A stretch of 64,000 bases of DNA from an uncultured Dehalococcoidia bacterium. Its GTDB lineage: Bacteria; Chloroflexota; Dehalococcoidia; Tepidiformales; Tepidiformaceae. How positions within the stretch are numbered: the stretch's first letter is position 1; each line of letters begins with the position of its first letter. A program made the position numbers and the translations under genes. The stretch lies in contig CALLPC010000006.1 in the NCBI GenBank assembly GCA_938015525.1, positions 62,001 to 126,000 of the forward strand, given 5' to 3'. A model generated the notes under the pieces. It saw only the letters and a list, made by a program, of their open reading frames with translations. It was not told the DNA's origin and searched no databases. This document shows, in pieces, positions 45,972 to 54,371 of this stretch.

Positions 45972-46832
45972 ATGCGGGTCGAACGGGTCGGGGTCATCGG
46001 AGCGGGGCTCATGGGGAGCGGTATCGCGCAAGTCGCCGCCTATCACGGGTGCGACGTGATCCTCGTCGACGTGGATGAGCCACGGGTAGCGAAGGCGATT
46101 GACGGCATCCGCGGGCGGCTTGCGCGGGAGGCGGAGCGGGGCCGAATCAGCCCGGAGTCGGCAGCGGCCGCGGCTGAACGGCTGCACGGGTCGAACGACA
46201 TCGATGACCTCCGCTCGGTTGCGCGGGCAGAGGCAGTCATCGAAGCGGTCGTCGAAGACCTCGAGGTGAAGACGCGGGTATTCCGGCGGCTGGGCGAGGT
46301 GTGCCGGCCCGATGCCCTGCTCGCCAGCAACACGAGTTCGCTGCCGCTGAGCGACCTCGCCGCGGCGTCTGGCCGTCCCGAGCGGGTTATCGGCCTGCAT
46401 TTCTTCAACCCGCCCTGGGCGCTGAAGCTGGTGGAGATCGTGTCCACGGCGTCGACGACCGAGGAGACGCTGCAGGACGCGCTCCAGTTCTGCCAGCAGC
46501 TCGACCGGGTGACGGTGCAGGTGAAGGATACGCCGGGTTTCATCGCGAACCGGCTGCTGGTCCCGTTCATCTTCGACGCCATCGAACTGCTGCAAACTGG
46601 GGTCGCCTCCGCGGAGGACATCGACCTCGCCTGCCGGGTAGGGCTGAACCACGCCATGGGGCCGCTGGCCACCGCAGACCTCATCGGGCTTGATACGCTC
46701 AAAGCGATCGCCGAGAGCATGTTCGAGGAGTATGGCGAGCCCCGCTTCAAGGCGCCGACACTGCTTCGCCGCCTCGTCAGCCTCGGACACCTTGGCCGCA
46801 AGACAGGACGGGGATTCTTCCGCTACTCCTAA
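45972..46832 (+). CDS. 3-hydroxybutyryl-CoA (3-hydroxyacyl-CoA) dehydrogenase
   Basis: 286 residues. N-terminal NAD motif VGVIGAGLMGSGIAQVAAYHG, then ASNTSSLPLSDLA and GLHFFNPPWALKLVEIV with the catalytic His, and VKDTPGFIANRLLVPF starting the C-terminal helical domain, which ends HLGRKTGRGFFRYS. Oxidises (S)-3-hydroxyacyl-CoA. ATG 45972 has a GGAGG site. It diverges from the PEP-utilising-like gene and its stop overlaps the convergent kynureninase-like stop. Confidence 0.93.
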   Translation: MRVERVGVIGAGLMGSGIAQVAAYHGCDVILVDVDEPRVAKAIDGIRGRLAREAERGRISPESAAAAAERLHGSNDIDDLRSVARAEAVIEAVVEDLEVKTRVFRRLGEVCRPDALLASNTSSLPLSDLAAASGRPERVIGLHFFNPPWALKLVEIVSTASTTEETLQDALQFCQQLDRVTVQVKDTPGFIANRLLVPFIFDAIELLQTGVASAEDIDLACRVGLNHAMGPLATADLIGLDTLKAIAESMFEEYGEPRFKAPTLLRRLVSLGHLGRKTGRGFFRYS

Positions 46833-47989
46833 TCGGGCATGCGGCGGCGGATGTCCACGATTTCGTCGAGGATGGCGATGCACTCCTCGTCGGTGTTGTA
46901 GAAGTGCGGGGCGATGCGAATCCCGGCGCCGGGCCGGTGGTCGATGACGAATCCGCGCCGGAGCAGCTCGTTCTTCACCGGCTCAGCGCCTGGGAAATCG
47001 ACAGTGACGTGGTTCCCGCGCCGCTCGGGGTCGTAGGGTGTGCGGACAGTGAGCCCGCGCTCGAGCGCGCCCTCGATGAGCAGCTGCGACTGTCGGAGCG
47101 CCTTCTCGCGGATAGCGCTGACACCCACCTCGCGGATGATCCGGTAGCCCTCCCGCGCCTGGTAGAAGGCTGGAATGTTCGGCGTGCCGCCGAGGAACCG
47201 CGAAATGCCTGGGGCGTAGACGATGGGTGGAGGTTCGAATCCGAACGGCCGGGCGTGTGAGAACCACCCGGCTATCCGAGGCTCGAGGCGGTCGACGAGG
47301 TCGGGTCGCACATAGAGATAACCGGCCCCGGGACCGCCACACAGCCACTTGACGGAACCACCGACGAGGAAATCCACCCCGAGGTCTACCACGTCGAAGG
47401 GCACCGAGCCGATCGACTGGTAGGCGTCGAGGACGACGAGCGCGCCGTGGTCGTGCGCCCGCTGAACGATCGGCCGCACGTCGACCAGCTCTCCAGTGCG
47501 GAACAGGACGTGGGAAACGACCACTAGCAGTGTGCGGTGGTCGATAGTCTCGAGCAGCTGTTCGGCTGGGAAGACGAGCGGGTCCGAACCGACTCGGATG
47601 ACCTCGGCGCCGAGATGCCGCTGGCTATCGAGGAGATATTCGACCGTGGGGAATTCGCCGGCGCAAGAGACGAGACGGTTCCTGGGAGGCTCGTATTCGA
47701 GACAGGAGAGAACGGCCGCCAGGGCGTTGGTTACGTTCTGGCACATCGTCATGGAACCGCGGGGGGCGTCGATGATGTCTTCCAGGAGGGCCGCCACGCG
47801 GGCGATTTCAGGCAGCCACGTGTCCCAGGCGATGACGCCCTCCTCAGCCCAGAGACCGGTGTATTCGGCCAGGGCGAGGGGCACGGTCTCCGGCATGGCG
47901 CCCAGGGAGTTGTTGATGAGGTACGTTTTCCTGGCAAGGACCGGAAATCGGCGCCGCCACGAAAGCAAGTCGGGCATGCTGGAGAGCAT
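46829..47989 (-). CDS. Kynureninase-like class V aminotransferase-fold PLP enzyme
   Basis: 386 residues (382 if ATG 47977 is used). VVLDAYQSIGSVPFDV with the PLP-contacting Asp, and GGSVKWLCGGPGAGYLYVRPDL with the Schiff-base Lys, are characteristic of kynureninases; SRFLGGTPNIPAFYQAREG follows. It may cleave kynurenine or a related 2-amino-4-oxo acid; desulfurase-type chemistry is less likely given the motifs. Both possible start codons lie inside a perfect hairpin. Neighbours on the same strand suggest catabolism. Confidence 0.82.
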   Translation of the reverse strand: MLSSMPDLLSWRRRFPVLARKTYLINNSLGAMPETVPLALAEYTGLWAEEGVIAWDTWLPEIARVAALLEDIIDAPRGSMTMCQNVTNALAAVLSCLEYEPPRNRLVSCAGEFPTVEYLLDSQRHLGAEVIRVGSDPLVFPAEQLLETIDHRTLLVVVSHVLFRTGELVDVRPIVQRAHDHGALVVLDAYQSIGSVPFDVVDLGVDFLVGGSVKWLCGGPGAGYLYVRPDLVDRLEPRIAGWFSHARPFGFEPPPIVYAPGISRFLGGTPNIPAFYQAREGYRIIREVGVSAIREKALRQSQLLIEGALERGLTVRTPYDPERRGNHVTVDFPGAEPVKNELLRRGFVIDHRPGAGIRIAPHFYNTDEECIAILDEIVDIRRRMPD

Positions 47990-47995
47990 GCCCGA
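47970..47995 (-). promoter_or_regulatory. Perfect 11-bp hairpin over the kynureninase-like start codons
   Basis: TCGGGCATGCT (47970-47980) and AGCATGCCCGA (47985-47995) are perfect complements with a 4-nt loop. The ATG codons at 47989 and 47977 are in opposite arms, so the structure would hide both. It also lies 33 nt after the Rieske stop, so it might act in transcript processing between the two genes. Confidence 0.5.
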
Positions 47996-48027
47996 TGCGC
48001 GAGGACCGGGAAAGCGATTGCGCGGGG

Positions 48028-48756
48028 TTAGCGTGGCAGGCCGACGTAGACCTCGCCGTTTTCAACTTTCACCGGGTAGGTCTGCATGTCTTCGGCCGTG
48101 AGGGTCGGGCGGGCGAATTTCGGCACAGGGAAGGCCTGGTAGGGCATCGGGATGAAGCGGAGGAGACGGAAAAGCTTCGACTGAATGCCGCCGAGGAACG
48201 GGTGCTCGTTATTGAATTGGCTGGAGAACGGCTGTCGGACCACTTTGCCGGTTTCCAGGTCAAACCGGGCGCCGTGGAACGGGCACATGACGCAGTTGTC
48301 TTTGATCGGCTCAGGCCGAATCGGCGAACCCGGGAAGCCCGCAAGCGGGAGCCGTGCATGCGAGCAGAGCGCGTTGAGGGCATACACGGTGTCTCCCGCC
48401 CTGACCAGGACGACACGCTGCGCGCGGGCCCGGACTTCCTTCGGCAGTCCGTCAGGGAGGTCACGCAGCAAGCCAACCTTCGCCCAGCGGGTCATCTGGG
48501 CGTGGGGCCGAATCTCCTTCGCGCGAATCGGCACGGGAGCATCGAGACCGAGGAGCGGGGAAACGACGACCTGCATGAGGCCGCCAGAGACCAGGCCGGC
48601 GACGAGCAGGACGATGCCGCCCAGGGTATTGTCGGATGCGGTAACCGGGTCGCCGGGGAAGAAGAGCAGGATGATGCCGCCAGCGATGAGCCCGATACTC
48701 GCAATCCCCCATGTGCCGAGGATGGAAACACCAAGGAAAGCCAGGGCAGGTGACAC
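48028..48756 (-). CDS. Membrane-anchored Rieske 2Fe-2S protein
   Basis: About 242 residues. Two N-terminal hydrophobic segments (about 4-31 and 45-66) precede a Rieske domain with the cluster ligands CSHARLPL (Cys, His) and CPFHGARFDL (Cys, His). The long insert between them fits oxygenase-type or arsenite-oxidase-like folds more than a bc1 Rieske. GTG 48756 is preferred because GGAGG lies 7 nt before it. The role is probably electron transfer at the membrane; no partner is obvious. Confidence 0.8.
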   Translation of the reverse strand: MSPALAFLGVSILGTWGIASIGLIAGGIILLFFPGDPVTASDNTLGGIVLLVAGLVSGGLMQVVVSPLLGLDAPVPIRAKEIRPHAQMTRWAKVGLLRDLPDGLPKEVRARAQRVVLVRAGDTVYALNALCSHARLPLAGFPGSPIRPEPIKDNCVMCPFHGARFDLETGKVVRQPFSSQFNNEHPFLGGIQSKLFRLLRFIPMPYQAFPVPKFARPTLTAEDMQTYPVKVENGEVYVGLPR

Positions 48757-48829
48757 GGGCAAACCTCCGACGGGATACTACCCCGCTTGTGCAGAATTAC
48801 GCAAAGTTTCGGCTGACCGGGTGAACAGA

Positions 48830-49141
48830 TCAGGCGCCGGACAGGTGTTCGGAAAGGCCCTCGAGCAAAACGCGCACCCGTTCCGGGGCGGCGAGGTGCT
48901 GGCGGATGCGCGATTCGAACTCACGGCGGTCGGGGGACTGGGACCAGCGCTTCCAGTCCCCAAGGCCGAACCAGGTGCTGATGACTACGATGTTGTGCGG
49001 GTCCTCGCTGTCGCGGAGCGTCTCTCCCGAGATGTAGCCGGGCTCGTCGAGGCAGCGGATTCGGAGCTGCCGGAGCAGTTCGAGCACGTTCCGCTCCCGG
49101 CCCGGGAGCACGCGGCGTTCGATGACGACTTTGACAGCCAT
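48830..49141 (-). CDS. Antibiotic-biosynthesis-monooxygenase (ABM) domain protein
   Basis: 103 residues, the size of a single ABM dimeric alpha/beta barrel. VKVVIERRVLPGRERNVLELLRQL and the later NIVVISTWFGLGDWKRW with a C-terminal helix are typical. ABM proteins oxidise or bind aromatic and quinone substrates without cofactors. It starts 3 nt after the flavin reductase stop. Confidence 0.82.
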   Translation of the reverse strand: MAVKVVIERRVLPGRERNVLELLRQLRIRCLDEPGYISGETLRDSEDPHNIVVISTWFGLGDWKRWSQSPDRREFESRIRQHLAAPERVRVLLEGLSEHLSGA

Positions 49142-49144
49142 CTG

Positions 49145-49642
49145 CTACCCCTCGGCAAGCGAGCGATATGCGCGGCGGAAGTAAATGAGCGGCGCCCGGT
49201 CCGGGTCGAACCGGGCGCCGAGAACGCGCCCGATGACGATGGTGTGGTCGCCGCCGGGGAGGGCTTCGTGGAGTTCGCAGTCGAGCTGGGCGATGGCGCC
49301 CGGGATGAGGGGACAGCCGGTTACCCAGCGCTCCGTCGGGACGGCAGGGTCGAAGGCGGGGGCCGGGTCTCGACCTGAGGTTGCGAAGTACCTCGAGACG
49401 TCTTCCTGACCGGCGGCGAGGATGCTGATCGCGAACCGCCGGGACTGACGGATCATCCGGGGAAGGTGATTGGTATCGGCGAGGCTGACCAGGACGAGGA
49501 CGGGGTCGACGGAAAGCGATGAGAAGCTGGAGACGGTAATCCCGTAAACCAGACCGTCGAGCTCGGTCGTGACCACCGTGACGCCCGACGCCCAGGAGCT
49601 GAGCGCTCCTTTGAAGTCTTCGATGGAGAGCGCTGGAGCCAT
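49145..49642 (-). CDS. Flavin reductase-like FMN-binding protein
   Basis: 165 residues with the start pattern FKGALSSWASGVTVVTTELDG, the flavin-binding VSSFSSLSVDPVLVLVSL and the end CELHEALPGGDHTIVIGRV of short-chain flavin reductases that feed reduced flavin to monooxygenases. It lies 5 nt after the isomerase-like gene and 3 nt before the ABM gene, so the three form an operon. Confidence 0.9.
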   Translation of the reverse strand: MAPALSIEDFKGALSSWASGVTVVTTELDGLVYGITVSSFSSLSVDPVLVLVSLADTNHLPRMIRQSRRFAISILAAGQEDVSRYFATSGRDPAPAFDPAVPTERWVTGCPLIPGAIAQLDCELHEALPGGDHTIVIGRVLGARFDPDRAPLIYFRRAYRSLAEG

Positions 49643-49647
49643 GGCGG

Positions 49648-49932
49648 TCAGGCCGGCGGGAGCGAGGGAACCATGTCCCAGAGGGCGTGCACGGTCGTCT
49701 CCACGAAGTACCGGGCGAGCGGGAGGGACGCGATCAGCGTGTCCATCTCGCGCGCATCGGCGGCGTCATAGATGGCGAGCACGCCGACACCGGCTTCGCG
49801 GTAGATGGCCCGGATCTTGCCCTGGTCGTACTGCGCTTTCACGGCCCGCAACTGCTCGGCGACGAGCGCCTGCCACTGGTCGGGGGGCATGTCGTGCGGC
49901 TGCCGTGAAACCAGCCGGACGGAAAAGAGCAT
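49648..49932 (-). CDS. Muconolactone delta-isomerase-like protein
   Basis: 94 residues. ATG 49932 has a GAGGAG site and begins the conserved strand FSVRLVSRQP; DQWQALVAEQLRAVKAQYDQGKI and IYREAGVGVLAIYDAADAREM follow the muconolactone isomerase fold (dimeric ferredoxin-like). True isomerases act late in catechol breakdown; small homologues may differ. First of the isomerase-like, flavin reductase, ABM group. Confidence 0.8.
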   Translation of the reverse strand: MLFSVRLVSRQPHDMPPDQWQALVAEQLRAVKAQYDQGKIRAIYREAGVGVLAIYDAADAREMDTLIASLPLARYFVETTVHALWDMVPSLPPA

Positions 49933-50001
49933 GTCGAGCTCCTCGGTTGGACGTGGCTGCAAGTATAGCTGCGTCGTGAGAGCCGGGAGAAACGCGGGGC
50001 G

Positions 50002-50763
50002 CTACCGAGCGAGGAGGATGAGTGCCGCGGTCACGCCGTAGGCGATGACGGCGACGCGGAGCCAACGCTGCCCAAGGCGGCGGGCAACGCCTGCGCCCAG
50101 GTAGCCGCCCGCCAGGGCGCCAGCTGCCATGACCAGGACCGCCTCCCAGGCAACCGGCCCGAAGAGCGAAAAGTAGGCTACTGCCGCGAAGTTGATGACA
50201 GCCGAGAGCAGGCCCTTGAGGGCGTTCGAATGCTGGAGGTCGTCGGGCAGGAGGATGGCGAGGGTTGCAAGCATGATGATGCCGAGTCCTCCGCCGAAGT
50301 ATGCGCCGTAACTTGCGAGGACGAACACCGCGGCGAGGAGTGGAAGCGTCACGGGGGCGTGGCCCCCGGGCGGTGGCTTGGCGGAGCGGGCGAGCCTGGA
50401 CAGCGGCCCCTGGAACGCCATCACGCCGCAGGCGAAAAGAATGAGGTACGGGACGACCGCATCGAACGCTGAGTCTGGTGTCAGGAGCAGGATGGCGGAC
50501 CCGGCGAGTGAGCCGGCGATGCAGGGTGTCGCGAGTGCGGCCACGCGCCGGCGCTGTCGGCGAAGTTCACCGCGGTAGCTGATGCTCCCGCCGACGTAGC
50601 CCGGCCAGAGAGCGATGGTGTTCGTCACATTCGCCGCCTTCGAAGGATAGCCGGCAGCGAGTAGGGCCGGGAAACTGACGAGTGAACCGCCGCCGGCGAC
50701 GGCATTGATGGCTCCTGCAGCGAACGCCGCGGCGGCCAATCCCAGAGCGGCGACGAGGTCCAT
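50002..50763 (-). CDS. TauE/SafE family sulfite/sulfonate exporter-like protein
   Basis: 253-residue membrane protein with about seven to eight helices. The N-terminal signature AAGAINAVAGGGSLVSFPALLAAGYPSKAANVTN and the second-half repeat YGAYFGGGLGIIMLA with LQHSNALKGLLSAVINFAAV are typical of TauE/SafE. These export sulfite, sulfonates or organic acids. It lies 69 nt upstream of the isomerase-like gene on the same strand; the aromatic module or the sulfur pathway could be its source of substrate. Confidence 0.88.
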   Translation of the reverse strand: MDLVAALGLAAAAFAAGAINAVAGGGSLVSFPALLAAGYPSKAANVTNTIALWPGYVGGSISYRGELRRQRRRVAALATPCIAGSLAGSAILLLTPDSAFDAVVPYLILFACGVMAFQGPLSRLARSAKPPPGGHAPVTLPLLAAVFVLASYGAYFGGGLGIIMLATLAILLPDDLQHSNALKGLLSAVINFAAVAYFSLFGPVAWEAVLVMAAGALAGGYLGAGVARRLGQRWLRVAVIAYGVTAALILLAR

Positions 50764-50810
50764 GCCGGGGGATTACGCTGGCAAAGAGCGCCCGTACGCG
50801 CTAGAGGCAG

Positions 50811-50816
50811 TAGGCT
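50811..50816 (+). promoter_or_regulatory. Candidate -10 box (TAGGCT) of the HAD-like gene
   Basis: TAGGCT ends 7 nt before ATG 50824 with no separate ribosome site, another instance of the leaderless arrangement seen across the window. Confidence 0.4.
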
Positions 50817-50823
50817 CGAGGCG

Positions 50824-51372
50824 ATGACTCGGCCGCTGCTGACGTTCGACCTCGACGGCGTGCTCTGCCGGCCGCCGTTCGGCATCAACCCCGGCAGCGG
50901 CCGGGACAAGCGCCGGGATGTCCGGGGCAAAGGCGGAATCCTCTGGCTGACGGAGCGGTGGCGCTATCTCGGCCGAAAGCCGATGCCGGGAGCGCTGGAG
51001 GCGTTCGAGCGGCTGTGCGAGGTGTTCGACTGCGTGGTCGTCACCGCCCGCGGAGAGCAAGCCCGGCCCCTCACCGAGCGCTGGTTCCAACGACACCTCG
51101 GCACAGTGCCGCGCGTCGAGATGCGCTCTTCGCCTCGTGAAACGTCGGCGCAGTTCAAGGTGCGGAAACTGTCCGAATTGGGCCCGGAGGCGCACTTCGA
51201 AGACGACCCGTTCACAGCACAGTGGGCCGCCGAGCTCCTGCCGCGCGTATACCTCGTCGATTGGGGGCGGAACCGCTGGCTCGCCGGGCCGAACATCACA
51301 CGGGTCGGCTCGGTGGCGGACGCGGTCGAAGAGCTCTTGAGGTCGGCTCAGGAAGGCCGGCCGGCGAGCTGA
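50824..51372 (+). CDS. HAD-superfamily phosphatase-like protein
   Basis: 182 residues. Motif I FDLDGVLC has both nucleophile and acid Asp; motif II is VVVTARG; motif III/IV lies in the FEDDPF region. The cap and length resemble 5'(3')-deoxyribonucleotidases or uncharacterised HAD proteins. The substrate is not predictable. The last 25 nt overlap the convergent cinA. Confidence 0.78.
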   Translation: MTRPLLTFDLDGVLCRPPFGINPGSGRDKRRDVRGKGGILWLTERWRYLGRKPMPGALEAFERLCEVFDCVVVTARGEQARPLTERWFQRHLGTVPRVEMRSSPRETSAQFKVRKLSELGPEAHFEDDPFTAQWAAELLPRVYLVDWGRNRWLAGPNITRVGSVADAVEELLRSAQEGRPAS

Positions 51373-52598
51373 CCGAGGAGCGCACGCCGGAGCAGAAGCA
51401 TCGCGGTCGTCACGGCGCGGCGCTTGACGGCCAGCCGGCCCTGGTTCATCGACGTGGTGAGGACGGAGGTCTCTCCGTCGGGAGTAGCTACAGCGACGTG
51501 CACGGTACCCGGCGGGACACCGTCCTGGGGGTCGGGCCCGGCGACCCCGGTGATGCCGACGCCGTAGTCGGTGCCGATGCGGTCGCGCACAGCCGCCGCC
51601 ATCGCCTTCGCAGTTTCCTGGGAGATGACCCCGTGATCAGCGATGACCTCGGCAGGCACACCGAACGCGATTTTCTGCTGGGTCTGGTAGGTGACGAGGC
51701 CGGCGATGAAATAGGAGCTCGCACCGGGGACGTCGGTGAGCGTGCTCGCCAGGAGGCCGCCGGTGCACGATTCCATGACTGCGAGGGTGGCACGCCGCTC
51801 GTGCATGAGGTCGGCGATGTGCCCTTCGAACGTATCGTCGTCCTTGCCCCAGATGGCGCTGCCGAAAATGCGCTCGAGCTCCTGCTCGACGGGGCGTATG
51901 CGGGCCCAGGCCTCTTCGCGCGTCCTGGCCTTGGCGCCGATGCGAAGGTGAACTCCGTCGGCGCGGGCATACGTTCCGATGCCGATGCCGGGAGTGGCGT
52001 AAAGCGGCCGCGCCAACTCATCGACGGTGCCCTCACCGATGCCGACGGTTTTCAGCGTTCGGGTTACCAGCACCTCCCCGGCGAAGCGGCGCTCAAGCTC
52101 CGGCGCGACCTCGCTGGTCCACATCCGCTCCATTTCAGAAGGGACGCCCGGCATGCAGACGATCACGTGCCCGTCCCGTTCGACCCACCAGCCGGGTGCG
52201 GTCCCTCGAGGGTTGTCGATCGGGCGGGCACTCGGTATCAGCCAGGCCTGCTTGATATTTGATTCCGGCATCGGGTAGCCGCGCCCTGCGAACCACGCGC
52301 GGAGGCGCTGTTCGAGCGCGGGGTCGACGTACGGCTCTTCACCAAGGACCCGCGCAACACCTTCGCGGGTGAGGTCATCGTCGGTCGGTCCGAGGCCGCC
52401 CGTCGTGATGGTGAGGTCCGAGCGTTTCCACGCACGCTCGAGGGTTTCGACGACCCGGCCGAGGTTGTCGCCGACGACGGACGTGTAAAGGAGGTCGATG
52501 CCGAGCTCTGGGAGGCGTTGGGCGATGTAGGCGCTGTTGGTGTCGACGATTTCGCCGAGCAGGATCTCGGTGCCGATGGCGACGATTTCAGCCTTCAC
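51348..52598 (-). CDS. cinA: CinA-like competence/damage protein, nicotinamide-nucleotide amidase
   Basis: 416 residues: N-terminal molybdopterin-binding-like domain (AIGTEILLGEIVDTNSAYIA, then TTGGLGPTDDDLTREGVA) and C-terminal amidase domain (MESCTGGLLASTLTDVPGAS, GITGVAGPDPQDG). CinA enzymes process NMN or ADP-ribose-type pyridine nucleotide products. GTG 52598 lies 8 nt after a TAGACT box (52612-52607), again a likely leaderless start. Confidence 0.93.
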   Translation of the reverse strand: MKAEIVAIGTEILLGEIVDTNSAYIAQRLPELGIDLLYTSVVGDNLGRVVETLERAWKRSDLTITTGGLGPTDDDLTREGVARVLGEEPYVDPALEQRLRAWFAGRGYPMPESNIKQAWLIPSARPIDNPRGTAPGWWVERDGHVIVCMPGVPSEMERMWTSEVAPELERRFAGEVLVTRTLKTVGIGEGTVDELARPLYATPGIGIGTYARADGVHLRIGAKARTREEAWARIRPVEQELERIFGSAIWGKDDDTFEGHIADLMHERRATLAVMESCTGGLLASTLTDVPGASSYFIAGLVTYQTQQKIAFGVPAEVIADHGVISQETAKAMAAAVRDRIGTDYGVGITGVAGPDPQDGVPPGTVHVAVATPDGETSVLTTSMNQGRLAVKRRAVTTAMLLLRRALLGQLAGRPS

Positions 52599-52609
52599 GC
52601 CGGGGTAGT

Positions 52610-53268
52610 CTACGGTCGGTCAGTCGGCGGGGAAAGCGTCCCCGGTGAGCCGTCCAGTTTACCGCTGAAGCTGCCCTCGACCTCGACCCGTCGGCCGGAA
52701 GTCGAGGGCGGCGTTGTGGCAAGCTTCGATGTCGAAGGCCGGGCCGCCGGCCAGCAGCGCTCCCCGGCGTAGACGCGGAGCTGACGGACGGCCTCCGCAA
52801 GCTGTCGTTGGCGGCTGCGGGTACCGCGGTCGAGTGCTTCCTCGAGGAGGTGCCGGCGGGTCGACAGTGCGCCGGGGTAGGCGGCCATGCGGCTGGCGAG
52901 AACGTTCCGGTCCTCCCCGGCGGCCCGGGGCAGGAGGTCGAACAGCAGCCGCATCGTGGTTGCCGATTACGGAAGCTGCTGCGCTCGAGGTGCTCGCCGG
53001 CAGCGTCCAGTGCATCGTGGAGCTCGAGCCATGCGAGCATCTCTGCCGTGGCGATGCGTTCCAGGTCACCGCCCGCTTCAGCGCCTTCGAGCAGCGCGCG
53101 GTCGCGCCGCCGGAGGCGTTGGATGGCGGCGTAGCCTCACGGGCTGCAGTCGATGAATCGTTCGCCGTGCCCGGGGACGCCCATCATCGGCGCGGAGACA
53201 GGGTCGACGGCGGCGAGGTCGTCGATGAACTGGCTGGCGAGGTCGTGGATGCGGTTCACGAGTCCCAC
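52610..53268 (-). pseudogene. Broken and truncated DUF885-family gene
   Basis: The minus strand begins with IHDLASQFIDDLAAVDP then VPGHGERFIDCSP, the usual DUF885 N-terminus. A TGA at 53137-53139 follows, yet the same frame continues as GYAAIQRLRRRDRALLEGAE to LDAAGEHLERSSFRN. The frame shifts near 52955 into MRLLFDLLPRAAGEDRN and LASRMAAYPGALSTRRHLLEE, which is the next DUF885 segment. Only about 200 of the usual about 550 residues remain. It starts over the end of the upstream phosphatase gene. No intact gene occupies 52599-53255. Confidence 0.65.
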
Positions 53269-54119
53269 GGTTGAGCCTGGAGCCGGTTGGCAGAGTCCTC
53301 GCCCCCAGATGTCGACGCTGCCAGCCGCTCGAGGTCGGCGACCACGGCTTCGGTGCCGGCAACCGCTGCGCTAGAGCGGAGTGCGGCTTGCTTGCCTCCT
53401 GGTTCGAGGACTACGCCACCGGCTTCGCGGACGATGACAAGACCGGCGGCGATATCCCACGGCTGGAGGTCGGCGTGGACGTACAGGTCCCACCAGCCCG
53501 CCGCAAGGCCGGCGAACCCGAGGGCGGCTGACCCGGGGATGCGGAGGGACTGCATCCCGGGCCAGAGACGAGACGCCAGCGCAAGCTGGCCGCGGGCGCG
53601 CTCCGCGTCGTAGCCGAGGTCCATGGCGAAGACGGCCTCGGCTATCGAGCTGCACTCGCGCAGCCTGGCCGGCGCGCCATCGACGAAGCAACCGCTGCCA
53701 GCGACCGCGATGACCTCCAGCCCGGTGAGCGGGTGGGTCGTCATGCCGAGCAGCGGAACTTCGCCGTAGCAAAGGGCGAGCGTGAAGGCGAAGTGGGGGA
53801 GGCCGCGAGAGAAGTTCTTTGTGCCGTCGATCGGGTCGATGACCCACATCCAGTCCCCAGAGCGAGTCGTAGCTGCGGTCTCCTCGCTCAGGATCGCGTG
53901 CGTCGGGAACTGCTCGCGCAGCAGGCGGATTACCGCCTGCTCGACGGTGATATCAGCCTCGGTTACGACGTTGCCGCGGCCCTTCGTCGCACTGACGAGG
54001 GAGCGGCCGGCCGAGGCCCGGGTGATGCCGCGGGCGAGGCGTGCGCAGGTGCGCGCTACCTCGAGTGCAGAAGTACCATTCGCGGCAGCCGGCAGCGACG
54101 GCGCCTGCCTGCCGGTCAT
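53256..54119 (-). CDS. Inositol monophosphatase family protein
   Basis: 287 residues with the three metal-site motifs: HAILSEE, WVIDPIDGTKNFSRGLPHFAF and LQPWDIAAGLVIVREAGGV. The family dephosphorylates inositol phosphate, histidinol phosphate or fructose bisphosphate; DPIDGTKNF fits IMPase/HisN-like enzymes. The region upstream (54120-54371) has no gene I can support. Its 3' end overlaps the start of the DUF885 remnant. Confidence 0.88.
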   Translation of the reverse strand: MTGRQAPSLPAAANGTSALEVARTCARLARGITRASAGRSLVSATKGRGNVVTEADITVEQAVIRLLREQFPTHAILSEETAATTRSGDWMWVIDPIDGTKNFSRGLPHFAFTLALCYGEVPLLGMTTHPLTGLEVIAVAGSGCFVDGAPARLRECSSIAEAVFAMDLGYDAERARGQLALASRLWPGMQSLRIPGSAALGFAGLAAGWWDLYVHADLQPWDIAAGLVIVREAGGVVLEPGGKQAALRSSAAVAGTEAVVADLERLAASTSGGEDSANRLQAQPWDS

Positions 54120-54234
54120 GGCTTCTGGTTTCCCGGGGAATGGGCCTCGTGAGCCAGTGCGTCGTTTCGGGAGTCGATTCCAACGCGGTGCTCACGCGCC
54201 GCCGGGGTAGCGGCAAGAGGGATGCTGGCCGGGT

Positions 54235-54264
54235 CGGTTTTCCTGCAAGCGAGAGCGAAAACCG
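54235..54264. repeat. Inverted repeat CGGTTTTC / GAAAACCG
   Basis: A perfect 8-bp inverted repeat with a 14-nt centre in the 252-bp gap between divergent inositol-phosphatase-like and DUF429 genes. It could be an operator for either; no T-run follows, so a terminator is unlikely. Confidence 0.35.
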
Positions 54265-54371
54265 CGGCCTGGCCGCATAGCTCGTGAAACTCCGCCCACG
54301 ATCGGCCGGGCCGAAATGGGCGCCCGGCGCATCGCCATCCGTTCGCCGGCAAGAGGCTTTCCATATGGGTC

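Noticed and set aside
53137-53139. In-frame TGA in the DUF885 remnant as a recoded codon
   Set aside because: A separate frameshift and loss of the C-terminal half show decay, and DUF885 proteins are not known selenoproteins.
52714-53274. Plus-strand frame of 186 codons over the DUF885 region
   Set aside because: The opposite strand carries ordered DUF885-like segments; the plus-strand product is not protein-like.
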